Source: Alkalibacterium pelagium (lineage in GTDB: Bacteria > Bacillota > Bacilli > Lactobacillales > Carnobacteriaceae_A). Taken from it: a DNA stretch of 64,000 nt. Under the pieces are notes generated by a model. It saw nothing but the letters and a program-made list of their open reading frames with translations. It was not told the DNA's origin and ran no database searches. The translations under genes were made by a program, and so were the position numbers. Position 1 is the first letter of the stretch, and every line of letters starts with the position of its first letter. The stretch is taken from the NCBI RefSeq assembly GCF_900109325.1, contig NZ_FNZU01000001.1, forward strand, positions 62,001-126,000, written 5' to 3'. This document shows, piece by piece, positions 1 to 8,892 of this stretch.

Positions 1-2590
1 ACGTCGTGCTGAGGGCAAGTCCGGCAGCGATAGCCCATTGCATAAATCCAAATGTGTCAGGAATCGAGAAGACTCCTCTGACACCAGGAAGTAATGTCAG
101 TCCATATAAACCGGAACAGACCACAAAGGCGAGGAGGACAAACTTGTTTTTGAAAAAGCCAGCTTCTACACTAGTCTGAGTGATGGACCGGGCAGGAAAA
201 ACCTGCAGGGTACGAGCTAAAATCAGTGTGGTAAAGGCCATGGCTACACTAATCTCAGGTGTGTAGTTCAGCAATCCAATGAACTGAGAAATAATAACAG
301 CCAGTCCGATCAGGCTTCCTCTGAAAATTACTGTTTGAAGGGTCTGACCTGAGAAAATAGTCTCATCAGTATCCCGCGGCTTTTCATTCATGACATTTGG
401 CTCTTTTGGTTCGAGACCCAAAGCAATCGCAGGTAATGAATCGTTGACCAAGTTGATGAACAAGAGCTGAAGAGCCGTAAATGGACTGATCCAGTTCATG
501 ATCAGAGCAAACAGGATAGCAATAACAGCTCCGAGGTTACCGGAGAATAGGTAAGCGATAGCTTTCTTAATGTTGCTGTAAATCGTTCGACCAACAGATA
601 CTGCCTTGACGATCGAAACGAAGTTGTCATCGGTAAGAATCATGGCTGATGCATCTTTAGCCACATCTGTACCACTTCCCATGGCTATCCCAATATCGGC
701 CTGTTTAAGAGCTGGCGCATCATTGACACCGTCTCCTGTCATCGCAGTTATCTGGTTTTTATCCTGCCAAGCCTTTACAATACGTATTTTGTTTTCAGGT
801 GTGACTCGAGCATAGACAGTGATTTTTTCCAGGTTTTCCATTAGTTCATTATCAGACAAGGCATCCAATTCCTGCCCGGTAAGTGCCAGGTCGCCTTCAC
901 TGGAAATATTCAGATCTCTGGCGATTGCCCGCGCAGTCGTTTTATGGTCTCCTGTAATCATAATTGTCTTGATTCCTGCAGCAGTAGCATCTTCTACTGC
1001 GTGGTAGACTTCCTGACGAGGAGGATCGATCATAGCCAGCAGTCCAACAAAAATCAGATCATTTTCGTCCTCCACATCAATGTCTTCTTTATCGATTGGC
1101 TTATAGGCAAAAGCCAGTACACGCATAGCCTGATCAGAAAAGTACTCGTTCTGCTCAACCAGTTCTTTCTGAAGTTCTTCAGTTAAGTAGACGACTTCAC
1201 CGTTCATTTTAATTTTTGAACATAGGGAGAAGATGACATCAGGACCACCTTTTACTAGAAGTCTTTTCTCTCCGTCGATGTCATGAACCGTGGACATACG
1301 TTTACGGCTGGAATCAAAAGGCAGTTCCGCAAGACGCTGATAGGTTTTACGTACAGTGTCGTAAGGAAGATTCTGTTTATTGCTGTATGCAATCAGTGCA
1401 ACTTCAGTGGGATCGCCACTTGATTCTCCGTTTTCACTTAATGTGGAGTCATTCGTCAGGGTAGCCACCTGCATCAGGATCTGTTCGGACTCAGTCCATT
1501 TATCAGGATCACCGGAGAACAGATTGGATTCACCATTTGGAATGTAGGCATCGACCACAGTCATTTTATTTTGAGTCAAGGTACCTGTTTTGTCTGTACA
1601 GATCACACTGGTGGATCCAAGCGTTTCTACAGCAGGTAACTGTCTGATAATAGCATGCTGTTTTGCCATTTTATTCGTACCTACCGACAGGACAATCGTC
1701 ACAATTGACTGCAGTGCTTCAGGAATCGCAGCAACAGCGACAGCAACGGCAAACATGAATGCATCCAACAATGGGACTGTAATATCTTCAGCATTACCTA
1801 GGAAGATACGGCCAGCTTGAATAGCGAATATAAGAATAGATAGAAGCAGGATAGCCCAGCCCAGTTTCTTGCTGAAGTGCTCCAGTTTACGCTGCAGTGG
1901 CGTCTGCTTATGTGAGGCACCTTGAATCAGCTGAGCCACTTTCCCCATTTCAGTGGATTCTCCGATTGAAGTCACGACAAAGTTTCCTCGTCCGTAAGTG
2001 ACCAGCGTTCCACTGTAGACCATGTTGATGCGGTCGGCAAGGGGCGTATCTTCAGTCAGCTCATTTGTTCTTTTTTCAGATGAAACTGATTCACCAGTCA
2101 ATGATCCTTCCTGAACTTGAAGTGATTCAGCTTCAATCAGGCGACCGTCTGCTGGAATATTATCTCCCGCTTCCAGTATAACAATGTCACCCACAGTAAT
2201 GTTTTTAGCCTCGATCGATTGTGTTGACCCATTTCTTAGTACCTTAGCATTCGGTGAGGCCATTTTTCGTAATGATTCCAATGAATCTTCCGCTTTTTTA
2301 GTCTGAACGACACTGAGAATAGAGTTCAGTATCAGAACGGTAAAGATGATGAGTGATTCGAGCTGCTCGCCGATCAGAATTTGAATGATAGCCACAATCA
2401 GCAGAACGATGACCATAGGATCCTTAAACGATTCGATAAATAGAGAAAGAATCGAGCGTCGATCTTTTTGAGCGATTTCGTTTAAGCCATATTGCTCCCG
2501 GCGACTGGTTACCTCCTCTGTAGTCAGCCCTTCACGGGAAGCATTGAGTTCTGTGAGAACTTCTTCACTCTTACGTTTATAATAGTCCAT
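1..2590 (-). CDS. P-type cation-transporting ATPase (P2A, Ca2+/Mn2+ type), 3' end cut by window
   Basis: The frame is open from an ATG at 2590 to the window edge, giving 863 codons of a family usually about 880-900 long, so only a short C-terminal tail is missing. The phosphorylation motif DKTGT is present (Asp about residue 333), as is the actuator-loop TGES motif (around residue 167). An N-terminal cation-ATPase domain precedes the first membrane helices. It should pump a divalent cation out of the cytosol using ATP. The class suggests Ca2+, but the upstream leader looks like a Mn2+ riboswitch, and in Streptococcus and Lactococcus such leaders precede P-type ATPases (MgtA, YoaB) linked to Mn2+/Ca2+ export. 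The metal is therefore inferred. RBS AAAGGA precedes the start. Confidence 0.93.
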   Translation of the reverse strand, partial: MDYYKRKSEEVLTELNASREGLTTEEVTSRREQYGLNEIAQKDRRSILSLFIESFKDPMVIVLLIVAIIQILIGEQLESLIIFTVLILNSILSVVQTKKAEDSLESLRKMASPNAKVLRNGSTQSIEAKNITVGDIVILEAGDNIPADGRLIEAESLQVQEGSLTGESVSSEKRTNELTEDTPLADRINMVYSGTLVTYGRGNFVVTSIGESTEMGKVAQLIQGASHKQTPLQRKLEHFSKKLGWAILLLSILIFAIQAGRIFLGNAEDITVPLLDAFMFAVAVAVAAIPEALQSIVTIVLSVGTNKMAKQHAIIRQLPAVETLGSTSVICTDKTGTLTQNKMTVVDAYIPNGESNLFSGDPDKWTESEQILMQVATLTNDSTLSENGESSGDPTEVALIAYSNKQNLPYDTVRKTYQRLAELPFDSSRKRMSTVHDIDGEKRLLVKGGPDVIFSLCSKIKMNGEVVYLTEELQKELVEQNEYFSDQAMRVLAFAYKPIDKEDIDVEDENDLIFVGLLAMIDPPRQEVYHAVEDATAAGIKTIMITGDHKTTARAIARDLNISSEGDLALTGQELDALSDNELMENLEKITVYARVTPENKIRIVKAWQDKNQITAMTGDGVNDAPALKQADIGIAMGSGTDVAKDASAMILTDDNFVSIVKAVSVGRTIYSNIKKAIAYLFSGNLGAVIAILFALIMNWISPFTALQLLFINLVNDSLPAIALGLEPKEPNVMNEKPRDTDETIFSGQTLQTVIFRGSLIGLAVIISQFIGLLNYTPEISVAMAFTTLILARTLQVFPARSITQTSVEAGFFKNKFVLLAFVVCSGLYGLTLLPGVRGVFSIPDTFGFMQWAIAAGLALSTT

Positions 2591-2624
2591 GCAATTATCC
2601 TTTCTACTCATCGGGAGTATTAGA

Positions 2625-2664
2625 TAAAAAAAGACGCATACGGAAGGCCTATTCCGTATACGTC
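2625..2664 (-). terminator. Riboswitch expression-platform terminator
   Basis: Minus-strand stem GACGTATACGGAA / TTCCGTATGCGTC followed by a run of seven T. It lies between the aptamer and the ATPase start, so it is an attenuator and not an end-of-operon terminator. Its 5' arm overlaps the sequence that closes the aptamer P1 helix. Confidence 0.85.
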
Positions 2665-2755
2665 TCACAATTTAATGCAGCACCAGCAGATGAGTCATCT
2701 ACGATTGGTGGCACTGCAACAGAATGTATTCTGCCTGTTACTCCCGTACAGTATT
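2625..2755 (-). ncRNA. yybP-ykoY (Mn2+) riboswitch with terminator, leader of the P-type ATPase
   Basis: Read on the minus strand, the leader carries a GGGAGTA box (2745-2739), a small hairpin (CAGAAT/ATTCTG), then a long arm closed by GCAG..CACCA with TGGTGCTGC and capped by GTAGATGA/TCATCTGC. It ends in TGTGAGACG at about 2669-2661. TGTACG (2750-2745) can pair with CGTATA, closing a P1 helix. That helix would compete with the terminator that follows, the usual metal-ON logic of this class. I matched the class from memory of its conserved GGGAGUA box, of the GAGAC 3' side, and of the gene it controls. A covariance-model search would settle it. Confidence 0.7.
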
Positions 2756-2769
2756 CATTTGTCGTGATA

Positions 2770-2798
2770 ATTATAATCCCTCTTCAATAAAATAGCAA
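2770..2798 (-). promoter_or_regulatory. Promoter of riboswitch and P-type ATPase
   Basis: Minus-strand TTGCTA (2798-2793), a 17-base spacer and a perfect TATAAT (2775-2770). Transcription would begin near 2763, just ahead of the riboswitch aptamer. Confidence 0.75.
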
Positions 2799-2898
2799 CA
2801 ATTTAATTTTCTGCTCGCTTTTCAGAGGTTATTCGTCTGACTATGAGTCATTCGAGCACTTTAAGCCGATGTTTTCAGTCCACTTTTAAAGGTGATTT

Positions 2899-2907
2899 TG
2901 GTACACT
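2899..2907 (+). promoter_or_regulatory. Extended -10 promoter of the Ktr operon
   Basis: TGgTACACT is an extended -10 element about 30 bases before the ktrB-like ATG. No good -35 is seen. A small palindrome, TGACTatgAGTCA, lies at 2838-2850. The ribosome binding site GAGGTG precedes the start. Confidence 0.4.
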
Positions 2908-2937
2908 GGATTAAACGAATAAAAATGAGGTGAACAC

Positions 2938-4323
2938 ATGACTCAGCTGCTTTTAAAAATAAGAAACTGGCCGAACAGTTTAAAAATCATTCTCGCAGCA
3001 CTTTTGTCCATCCTGATTGGAGGCGTTCTTCTTTCCTTGCCAGTAAGTCATCAATCTGGACAAGAAGGGTCAGTTTTCGATCATTTTTTCACGTCGGCTT
3101 CACTTGTGTCGATCAACAGCATGACGACTCTCGCTTTCTCTGATACATACTCTTACTTCGGCAAAACTGTTGCAATCCTCTTGATGCAGGTTGGAGGGTT
3201 GGGGCTGATGACATTTTTAGCTATGGTTACGCTACTTATGAATCAGCGGATGAGTCATACTCAGAAAGACCTTCTGAGTGATGTGCTTAACCGGTATCGA
3301 ATCACGAATATGAAAGATTACCTTAAGCAAGTATTCAAGTACACTTTCATTATTCAGCTGGTCGGACTCGTTTTGCTGTCTTTTCGTTTTATTCCGGAAT
3401 ACGGCTGGATTGAAGGCTTGTTTCACTCTTTGTTTCTTTCTGTCTCCTCCTTCACCAATGCAGGATTTGTAAGTTTCAGTACACAGAGTGTCATGTCTAT
3501 TTCTTCCGATCCGTACAGTTTGACTATAATGATGGCACTGATAATAATGGGCGGACTGGGACATATCGTCTGGTTCGATATCAGGGCAAAAGGCCGATTT
3601 TTTGTCAGAAATTACAGGAAAATGGGATTTAGGCGCCTGTATAACCGGTTGGAAGTAACAACTAAAATGATATTGAACACGACACTCATTCTTTTGATTG
3701 TCGGACTTTTATTTGTTTTAGTGACCGAATGGACCAATCCGGATACTTTGGGGCAATATAGTGGACCGTACAGGATCTATCTTTCCCTATTTCAGTCTGT
3801 GACGATGCGGACCGCTGGATTCTCTGTGATTGAATTCAATGCCTTTTCTAAGGGAACAAAACTGATCCTATTGACTTTGGCCATGATTGGAACGGCTCCG
3901 GGCAGCACAGGCGGGGGAGTAAAAGTGACAACCTTTGCAGTGATCATCCTGTCGTTTATCAGTGAAGTAAAAGGTCAGGAAAGTGTCGCTTTTTCAAAAA
4001 GGGATATTCACATAAAGACCGTCAAGCAGGCTATGATAATTTTTATTGGTCTGTTCGTTCTGCTCTTTTCAGGTATTCAAGTGCTCTTATGGACTGAATC
4101 AGCTGATTTTACGACTATCGCCATTCAAGCAACTTCGGCTGTTTCGACAGTAGGAATCACCAGCACCGAACTAGCTGATTTTTCGATAACCGGTCAGCTG
4201 GTGATTGCAGGACTGTTCATAGCTGGACGAGTCGGCCCGCTGTCCGTATTCATGGGACTCATTGGACGACAGAAACAGAAACGGGAAAAAATCTATCCGA
4301 CGATCGATATTATGCTTGGTTAA
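2938..4323 (+). CDS. ktrB: Ktr/Trk-type K+ uptake channel subunit
   Basis: A 461-residue polytopic membrane protein of the TrkH/KtrB superfamily, which forms the K+-selective translocation pore. Pore-loop segments typical of the four M1-P-M2 repeats are visible (for example TSASLVSINSM, SSFTNAGF, TMRTAGFS, TSAVSTVGIT), and a glycine-rich stretch AMIGTAPGSTGGGVKV matches the gating-loop region. Length fits the family (about 440-460). It is followed 44 bases downstream by its cytosolic NAD/nucleotide-binding partner, so the two should form one KtrAB-type complex for K+ uptake and osmotic adaptation. KtrD/KtrC naming cannot be separated by sequence inspection alone. Confidence 0.92.
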   Translation: MTQLLLKIRNWPNSLKIILAALLSILIGGVLLSLPVSHQSGQEGSVFDHFFTSASLVSINSMTTLAFSDTYSYFGKTVAILLMQVGGLGLMTFLAMVTLLMNQRMSHTQKDLLSDVLNRYRITNMKDYLKQVFKYTFIIQLVGLVLLSFRFIPEYGWIEGLFHSLFLSVSSFTNAGFVSFSTQSVMSISSDPYSLTIMMALIIMGGLGHIVWFDIRAKGRFFVRNYRKMGFRRLYNRLEVTTKMILNTTLILLIVGLLFVLVTEWTNPDTLGQYSGPYRIYLSLFQSVTMRTAGFSVIEFNAFSKGTKLILLTLAMIGTAPGSTGGGVKVTTFAVIILSFISEVKGQESVAFSKRDIHIKTVKQAMIIFIGLFVLLFSGIQVLLWTESADFTTIAIQATSAVSTVGITSTELADFSITGQLVIAGLFIAGRVGPLSVFMGLIGRQKQKREKIYPTIDIMLG

Positions 4324-4367
4324 GCATGGAGCAAACGATGACAGATATATAGTAAAGGGTGATAAGA

Positions 4368-5057
4368 ATGGATTACAAAATAGTCGGAATTATCGGCCTC
4401 GGCATTTTTGGAAGAGCATTGGCAGAAGAGCTGATGCATTACAATACGGAAGTTCTAGGGGTAGATAAAAATCAGGACAATCTGGACGAATGTAAGACCT
4501 TTCTCCAGGAGGCTGTTAGAGCATCACGCATAGACAGTGGGTTTCTGAAGGAAATCGATTTTCAAAGTGTAGATATAGCGGTCGTCGGATCAGGAATGAC
4601 CTTGGAAGAAACAGTTCTTGCTTTGGAACATTGTGAAGATCTGGCAATTGATCAAGTATACGCTATAGCCAATACGACTATCGAAAAAAATATTTTTTAT
4701 AAAATGGGAGCCGATCATGTCATCATACCAGATGTGCAGATGGGAAAAAATACAGCAAGAAAACTGATGCGGTCATTTGTTAATGAAATGGTCGAAATAC
4801 GGCAGGATGTTTTTGTTGCAGAGTTTAAAGTGCCTGAAGAGTGGATCGGAATGACACTACAAGAATTGAATTTGTTTGAAAAGTACAGTGTGTCCATTAT
4901 TGGAAGTCAGAAAGGGAAAGGAAAGCTGAACCTGAAGATTGATCCGACTGTCGCTCTTGAGGAGGACACGCACTACTTAGGTATCGCCCGAAAGGATCAT
5001 TTTGATAGATTTGCAGAAAAAACCTCTTTAGGCTATGATTTAAGACTTGACGATTAG
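4368..5057 (+). CDS. ktrA: K+ channel regulatory subunit, RCK/TrkA type
   Basis: A 229-residue soluble protein. It begins with a Rossmann RCK_N domain (GLGIFGRALAEEL, the nucleotide-binding glycine loop, residues about 8-20) and ends with a TrkA_C domain from about residue 145. This gating ring binds ATP/ADP or NAD(H), and often c-di-AMP, to open or close the KtrB pore. I use the ATG at 4368 because AAAGGG ends 8 bases before it; an upstream GTG at 4359 overlaps that ribosome binding site. Length matches KtrA/KtrC (about 220). Confidence 0.92.
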   Translation: MDYKIVGIIGLGIFGRALAEELMHYNTEVLGVDKNQDNLDECKTFLQEAVRASRIDSGFLKEIDFQSVDIAVVGSGMTLEETVLALEHCEDLAIDQVYAIANTTIEKNIFYKMGADHVIIPDVQMGKNTARKLMRSFVNEMVEIRQDVFVAEFKVPEEWIGMTLQELNLFEKYSVSIIGSQKGKGKLNLKIDPTVALEEDTHYLGIARKDHFDRFAEKTSLGYDLRLDD

Positions 5058-5077
5058 ATGACAATTCCCGGTAATTG

Positions 5078-5106
5078 TACACATTCAGTCGTATTAGTGT
5101 TAGAAT
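5078..5106 (+). promoter_or_regulatory. Possible murB promoter
   Basis: TACACA (5078-5083), a 17-base spacer and TAGAAT (5101-5106). Just upstream, 5061-5078, is a small inverted repeat ACAATT/AATTGT that has no T-run and so is not a terminator for ktrA. Confidence 0.35.
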
Positions 5107-5214
5107 TAGTGTGATTTGCATGCTAACAAGATATGAATACCATCAAGTCATGAAATTGGATCCGTGGCAGATCATTAGAGGATCCAGGCGTTAACGAGAG
5201 GACAATCGATTATA

Positions 5215-6213
5215 ATGAATGCAAAAAAACTAAGAAAACACTTTCCAAATGCATCAATAAAAGAAAATGAACCGTTATCTAAATATACTTATACTAAGAC
5301 TGGTGGACCAGCAGATGTGCTGATCTTTCCCAAAACGAAAGAAGAAGTTCAGGGATTGGTCAAGTGGCTATATGAGCAGAACTGGCCAGTCACTATTCTT
5401 GGAAATGCCAGCAACCTTATTGTGAAAGACGGAGGTATCCGTGGAGCTGTGATTATCTTGACGGATATGAATCAGATCGTAGTTAAAGACAACAGCATCA
5501 GAGTACTGACAGGCGCACCACTTATCGAAGTCAGTAAACGGGCCTATCAGTCCAGTCTGACCGGCCTTGAATTCGCCTGTGGAATCCCTGGAAGCATAGG
5601 TGGGGCAGTATACATGAATGCGGGAGCTTACGGCGGTGAAGTGAGAGAAGTGATTCGTAAAGTAACGGTTCTTACCCGTGACGGTGAAATGTTTGAACGG
5701 ACGAATGAAGAAATGGAATTTTCTTATCGTCACAGCAAACTTCAGGAGACGGATGAGATCGCACTGGAAGTCGTATTTGAACTGACAGAAGGCGATCCGG
5801 AAACGATCAAAGAGAAAATGGATGAGCTGACTTATCTCAGAACATCCAAGCAGCCGCTCGAATATCCATCCTGCGGGTCTGTCTTTAAGCGTCCTACAGG
5901 CTATTTCACAGGTAAACTGATTCAGGATGCCGGCCTTCAGGGACTGAAATGGGGAGGCGCACAAGTATCCACTAAACATGCCGGATTTATTGTCAATATT
6001 GACAATGCGACAGCAACGGATTATATCGAGCTGATCGAACACATTAAGGAAGTCATTCTGGATAAAGATGGCGTCCAGCTGGAAACAGAAGTCAAAATCA
6101 TTGGAGAAGACCATCCTGCTTTTATCGGGGCCAATGACACATTGATAAAAAAAGCGACTAGCAGTTTCAAGGCGAAACTTGAAACGATCATGCCTTTGAC
6201 AGAAGAAAATTAA
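5215..6213 (+). CDS. murB: UDP-N-acetylenolpyruvoylglucosamine reductase
   Basis: A 332-residue FAD enzyme that reduces UDP-GlcNAc-enolpyruvate to UDP-MurNAc with NADPH, the second committed step of peptidoglycan precursor synthesis in the cytosol. The N-terminal FAD-binding domain has YTKTGGPAD and LGNASNLIV. GIPGSIGGAVYMNAGAYGGE is the core FAD signature, and SCGSVFKRP carries the catalytic serine region of type II MurB. The C-terminus ends with a 25-30 residue tail beyond the usual end (about 300). The ribosome binding site is a rather distant GAGAGG. In many lactic acid bacteria murB sits directly before potABCD; here two genes lie between. Confidence 0.96.
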   Translation: MNAKKLRKHFPNASIKENEPLSKYTYTKTGGPADVLIFPKTKEEVQGLVKWLYEQNWPVTILGNASNLIVKDGGIRGAVIILTDMNQIVVKDNSIRVLTGAPLIEVSKRAYQSSLTGLEFACGIPGSIGGAVYMNAGAYGGEVREVIRKVTVLTRDGEMFERTNEEMEFSYRHSKLQETDEIALEVVFELTEGDPETIKEKMDELTYLRTSKQPLEYPSCGSVFKRPTGYFTGKLIQDAGLQGLKWGGAQVSTKHAGFIVNIDNATATDYIELIEHIKEVILDKDGVQLETEVKIIGEDHPAFIGANDTLIKKATSSFKAKLETIMPLTEEN

Positions 6214-6219
6214 ATGCAG

Positions 6220-6278
6220 GAGCAGCTGGTGACCACAAAGCGGTGAAACGTCGTTAACAGGTTGCAGGCTGCTCTTTT
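6220..6278 (+). terminator. Possible weak terminator after murB
   Basis: GAGCAGC (6220-6226) can pair with GCTGCTC (6268-6274), followed by only four T. The loop is about 40 bases, so the element is weak and may allow readthrough into the next gene. Confidence 0.3.
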
Positions 6279-6303
6279 ACATTGGACAGATGGAGGAAAT
6301 CAG

Positions 6304-7221
6304 ATGAAAATTGGTGTTATTGGACTAGGAACTATTGCACAGAAAGCATATCTCCCACTCTATACGACTCATTTTGCCGAGCATGAGTGGCACTTTTCAA
6401 CACGCAGTCAGGAGAAGTTGGAAGAGCTGGGGAGACAATACGGCTTATCACCTGATCAACTGCATACATCCTGGAAAGACTTGACGGAGATAGTAGATGC
6501 CGTGTGCATACATACCCCGACTCATACGCATTATGAGATGGTTTCATATTTTCTGAATCATTCGATTCCAGTGCTGATCGACAAGCCACTTACAGAAGAA
6601 CTGGATAAGACTAAAGAGCTGATGACACTGGCTGCAGAGAAACAGGTGCCGCTGATGATCGGGTTTAATCGACGTTTTGCACCCAAAGTAAAGGAACTGG
6701 CTGATGTCAAAGATGCCAATATGCTGATCGTTCAGAAGAATCAGTCTGATGCCACAGACTTTCCGGTCAGATACCGTATCTTCGATATGATGATTCATCC
6801 AATTGATACAGCGGTCTTTTTGTTAAATGACCAGCATATCGACGTAGTAGATTCTGAAGTTGTCGAAGAAGGAGGCCAGTTCAAGCGCGCGTGGGTCATG
6901 CTTAAAACGAAACAGATGACTGCGCTGGTTTCTATAAATAATGAATCAGGAGCTAAAAGAGAGACACTTGAACTTCAAAGTGCTTCCGGAACATACACAG
7001 TTGAAGACCTCACAGATTTATCGATTTACACTAAAGAAGGAAGGCTCACTCAAACTGCCGGCGACTGGACTGAAACTCTGGTAAAGAGAGGCTTTGAACC
7101 GATGATTCAGTCATTTCTGGAAGCTCTAAAGAAGGATGCAGCTGTCCCCGTGTCTCTTGACTCCGCACTGATCAGCCATTTTATATGCGAGTCGATCTGC
7201 TCGAAGTATGAAAAGGAGTGA
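6304..7221 (+). CDS. Gfo/Idh/MocA family NAD(P)-dependent oxidoreductase
   Basis: 305 residues. The N-terminal Rossmann fold opens with [15 protein letters not shown]. Two later motifs are family hallmarks: [10 protein letters not shown] (HxPxxxH) and IDKPLTEE (EKP-like), around residues 65-95. The C-terminal half forms the substrate-binding sheet; [13 protein letters not shown] supplies the usual Asp/His pair. The start is the ATG at 6304, preceded by GGAGG; an in-frame upstream codon at 6262 lacks a ribosome binding site. The substrate (a sugar or similar polyol) is not predictable. The gene overlaps the start region of the Nudix gene, so the two are probably co-transcribed. Confidence 0.88.
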   Translation: MKIGVIGLGTIAQKAYLPLYTTHFAEHEWHFSTRSQEKLEELGRQYGLSPDQLHTSWKDLTEIVDAVCIHTPTHTHYEMVSYFLNHSIPVLIDKPLTEELDKTKELMTLAAEKQVPLMIGFNRRFAPKVKELADVKDANMLIVQKNQSDATDFPVRYRIFDMMIHPIDTAVFLLNDQHIDVVDSEVVEEGGQFKRAWVMLKTKQMTALVSINNESGAKRETLELQSASGTYTVEDLTDLSIYTKEGRLTQTAGDWTETLVKRGFEPMIQSFLEALKKDAAVPVSLDSALISHFICESICSKYEKE

Positions 7222-7226
7222 CAGGG

Positions 7227-7685
7227 ATGGATTATGTCACTGATCTAAGGGGGAGGGTCGGGACCGATCCACTGATTCTAAATGGGTCCGTGCTCTTTTT
7301 TCTTAACGAACAAGATGAGGTTCTGCTTCAACAGCGTCTCGACGGATCATGGGGGCTGCCCGGTGGCCTGATGGAGCTTGGTGAGAGCTTTGAAGAAACA
7401 GCCGTACGCGAAGCCAAAGAGGAAACGGGACTTATTATTCAAAGAATGTCTTTTCTAACAGTCTGTTCGGGAAGAGACTATTTCGTCACCTTGAAAAACG
7501 GGGATCAGTACTATTCTGTGAGTGCCTTATATCATGTAACAGCATATACGGGAAACTTATATAACGACCAAAAAGAATCACTGCAGCTGGCATATTTTCC
7601 ACTTGATTCTCTGCCAGATAAAAAGAATGACCGATGGCGTCACTTTTTAAACATATTTAGTGACTATTATAAGAAAAACAACTGA
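7227..7685 (+). CDS. Nudix hydrolase
   Basis: 152 residues with a complete Nudix box: [20 protein letters not shown] followed by TGL (about residues 51-73), matching Gx5Ex7REUxEExGU. It hydrolyses a nucleoside diphosphate linked to another moiety; the exact substrate is unknown. I prefer the ATG at 7227 because AAGGAG lies 9 bases upstream; a GTG at 7218 overlapping the previous stop codon is the alternative. No terminator follows, and the potA promoter begins directly after the stop. Confidence 0.88.
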   Translation: MDYVTDLRGRVGTDPLILNGSVLFFLNEQDEVLLQQRLDGSWGLPGGLMELGESFEETAVREAKEETGLIIQRMSFLTVCSGRDYFVTLKNGDQYYSVSALYHVTAYTGNLYNDQKESLQLAYFPLDSLPDKKNDRWRHFLNIFSDYYKKNN

Positions 7686-7692
7686 ATAAATA

Positions 7693-7720
7693 TTGCTTTT
7701 CACCCCTTAATCGCTATAAT
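7693..7720 (+). promoter_or_regulatory. Promoter of potABCD
   Basis: TTGCTT (7693-7698), a 16-base spacer and TATAAT (7715-7720). The start of transcription would be about 7727, some 32 bases before the potA start. Confidence 0.65.
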
Positions 7721-7754
7721 TATAAAGGTTAATTAAATCGGTTATAAAGGGGTG
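7701..7754 (+). repeat. Inverted repeat spanning potA promoter and ribosome binding site
   Basis: CACCCCTT (7701-7708) is the exact complement of AAGGGGTG (7747-7754), and the neighbouring AATCG can pair with CGGTT. The 3' arm is the potA ribosome binding site. The 5' arm lies in the spacer of the potA promoter, so only transcripts entering from upstream would contain both arms. Confidence 0.6.
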
Positions 7755-7758
7755 TTTT

Positions 7759-8892
7759 TTGTTGACTGAAGAGATAATTGTTTCCTTCGATCAGGTAGAA
7801 AAAAAATATGATAAAGAGAGTGTCTTAAAGACCATTTCGTTTGAATTGGAGAAAGGAAAATTTTATACCTTGCTCGGTCCTTCAGGATGTGGAAAGTCGA
7901 CGATATTGAATCTGATCGCCGGATTTACGTCACCTACTGAAGGGTCCATTCGAATTAATGGAGAAGAAACAAAAAACACACCTCCAAATAAAAGAAAAGT
8001 CAATACAGTTTTTCAGGACTATGCCTTGTTCCCCCACATGAATGTTTTCGATAATGTGGCTTTTGGGTTGAAAATGAAAAAAACGAACAAACAGGACATC
8101 AGTGAGAAAGTCAGTGACGTGCTCAAACTCGTCAGACTGGATGGATTTGAAGAGCGGGGGATAGCTGAAATGTCCGGGGGGCAGAAACAGCGAGTAGCAA
8201 TCGCCCGGGCTCTTGTAAACGAACCGGACATGCTTCTGCTGGATGAACCGTTATCCGCATTGGATTTGAAACTGCGTACAGATATGCAGTATGAACTGCG
8301 TGAACTTCAGCGGCGTCTTGGAATTACTTTTCTTTTTGTTACTCATGATCAGGAAGAAGCTCTGGCGATGAGTGATGAAATCATGGTTATGAAAGAAGGT
8401 CAAATCATTCAGACTGGTACGCCGAATGACATCTACGATGAGCCGATCAACCGATATGTGGCTGACTTCATCGGGGAAAGCAATATCGTAGAAGGCCGTA
8501 TGGTTGAGGATTATGTTGTGTCATTTGCCGGCAAACGTTTCGCGTGTGTTGACGGAGGCATGACATCTAATGAGAAAGTTGATGTTGTGATTCGTCCGGA
8601 AGATCTGGTAGTTAGTCAGGCTGATCAGGGAGCTCTGCAGATCAGTGTTCAAAGTCAGTTGTTCAGAGGAGTCCATTATGAAATCATTGGACTTGATGAT
8701 GAAGGAAACAGCTGGATGGTTCACTCGACGAAGAAGACAGAAATCGGCAAACGTGTCGGTCTTCAATTTGATCCACAAGATATCCACATCATGCGTATAA
8801 ATGAAACGGAAGAAGCCTTCGATGAGCGGATCGAGCAGTTTTCCGGATTATCCTCGACATCAGAGGTGAGAGGAGAAGGGGCGAATGACTAG
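7759..8892 (+). CDS. potA: Spermidine/putrescine ABC transporter ATPase
   Basis: 377 residues. Walker A is GPSGCGKST (about residue 40), the signature is [15 protein letters not shown], and Walker B is [11 protein letters not shown] with the switch His in VTHDQEEAL. The C-terminal third is a TOBE domain typical of PotA/MalK-type ATPases. It energises polyamine uptake with PotB, PotC and PotD encoded directly after it. The start is a TTG at 7759 or 7762; GGGGTG just upstream is the ribosome binding site. Its last bases overlap potB. Confidence 0.95.
   Translation: MLTEEIIVSFDQVEKKYDKESVLKTISFELEKGKFYTLLGPSGCGKSTILNLIAGFTSPTEGSIRINGEETKNTPPNKRKVNTVFQDYALFPHMNVFDNVAFGLKMKKTNKQDISEKVSDVLKLVRLDGFEERGIAEMSGGQKQRVAIARALVNEPDMLLLDEPLSALDLKLRTDMQYELRELQRRLGITFLFVTHDQEEALAMSDEIMVMKEGQIIQTGTPNDIYDEPINRYVADFIGESNIVEGRMVEDYVVSFAGKRFACVDGGMTSNEKVDVVIRPEDLVVSQADQGALQISVQSQLFRGVHYEIIGLDDEGNSWMVHSTKKTEIGKRVGLQFDPQDIHIMRINETEEAFDERIEQFSGLSSTSEVRGEGAND

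Noticed and set aside
2838-2850. TGACTatgAGTCA palindrome before ktrB as an operator
   Set aside because: Only 5-bp arms and about 50 bases upstream of the promoter; too weak to claim.
2800-2937. c-di-AMP (ydaO) riboswitch in front of the K+ transporter
   Set aside because: The leader after the promoter is about 30 bases, far too short for that aptamer.
5368-6114. 248-codon minus-strand frame
   Set aside because: Antisense shadow of murB; no motifs and no ribosome binding site.
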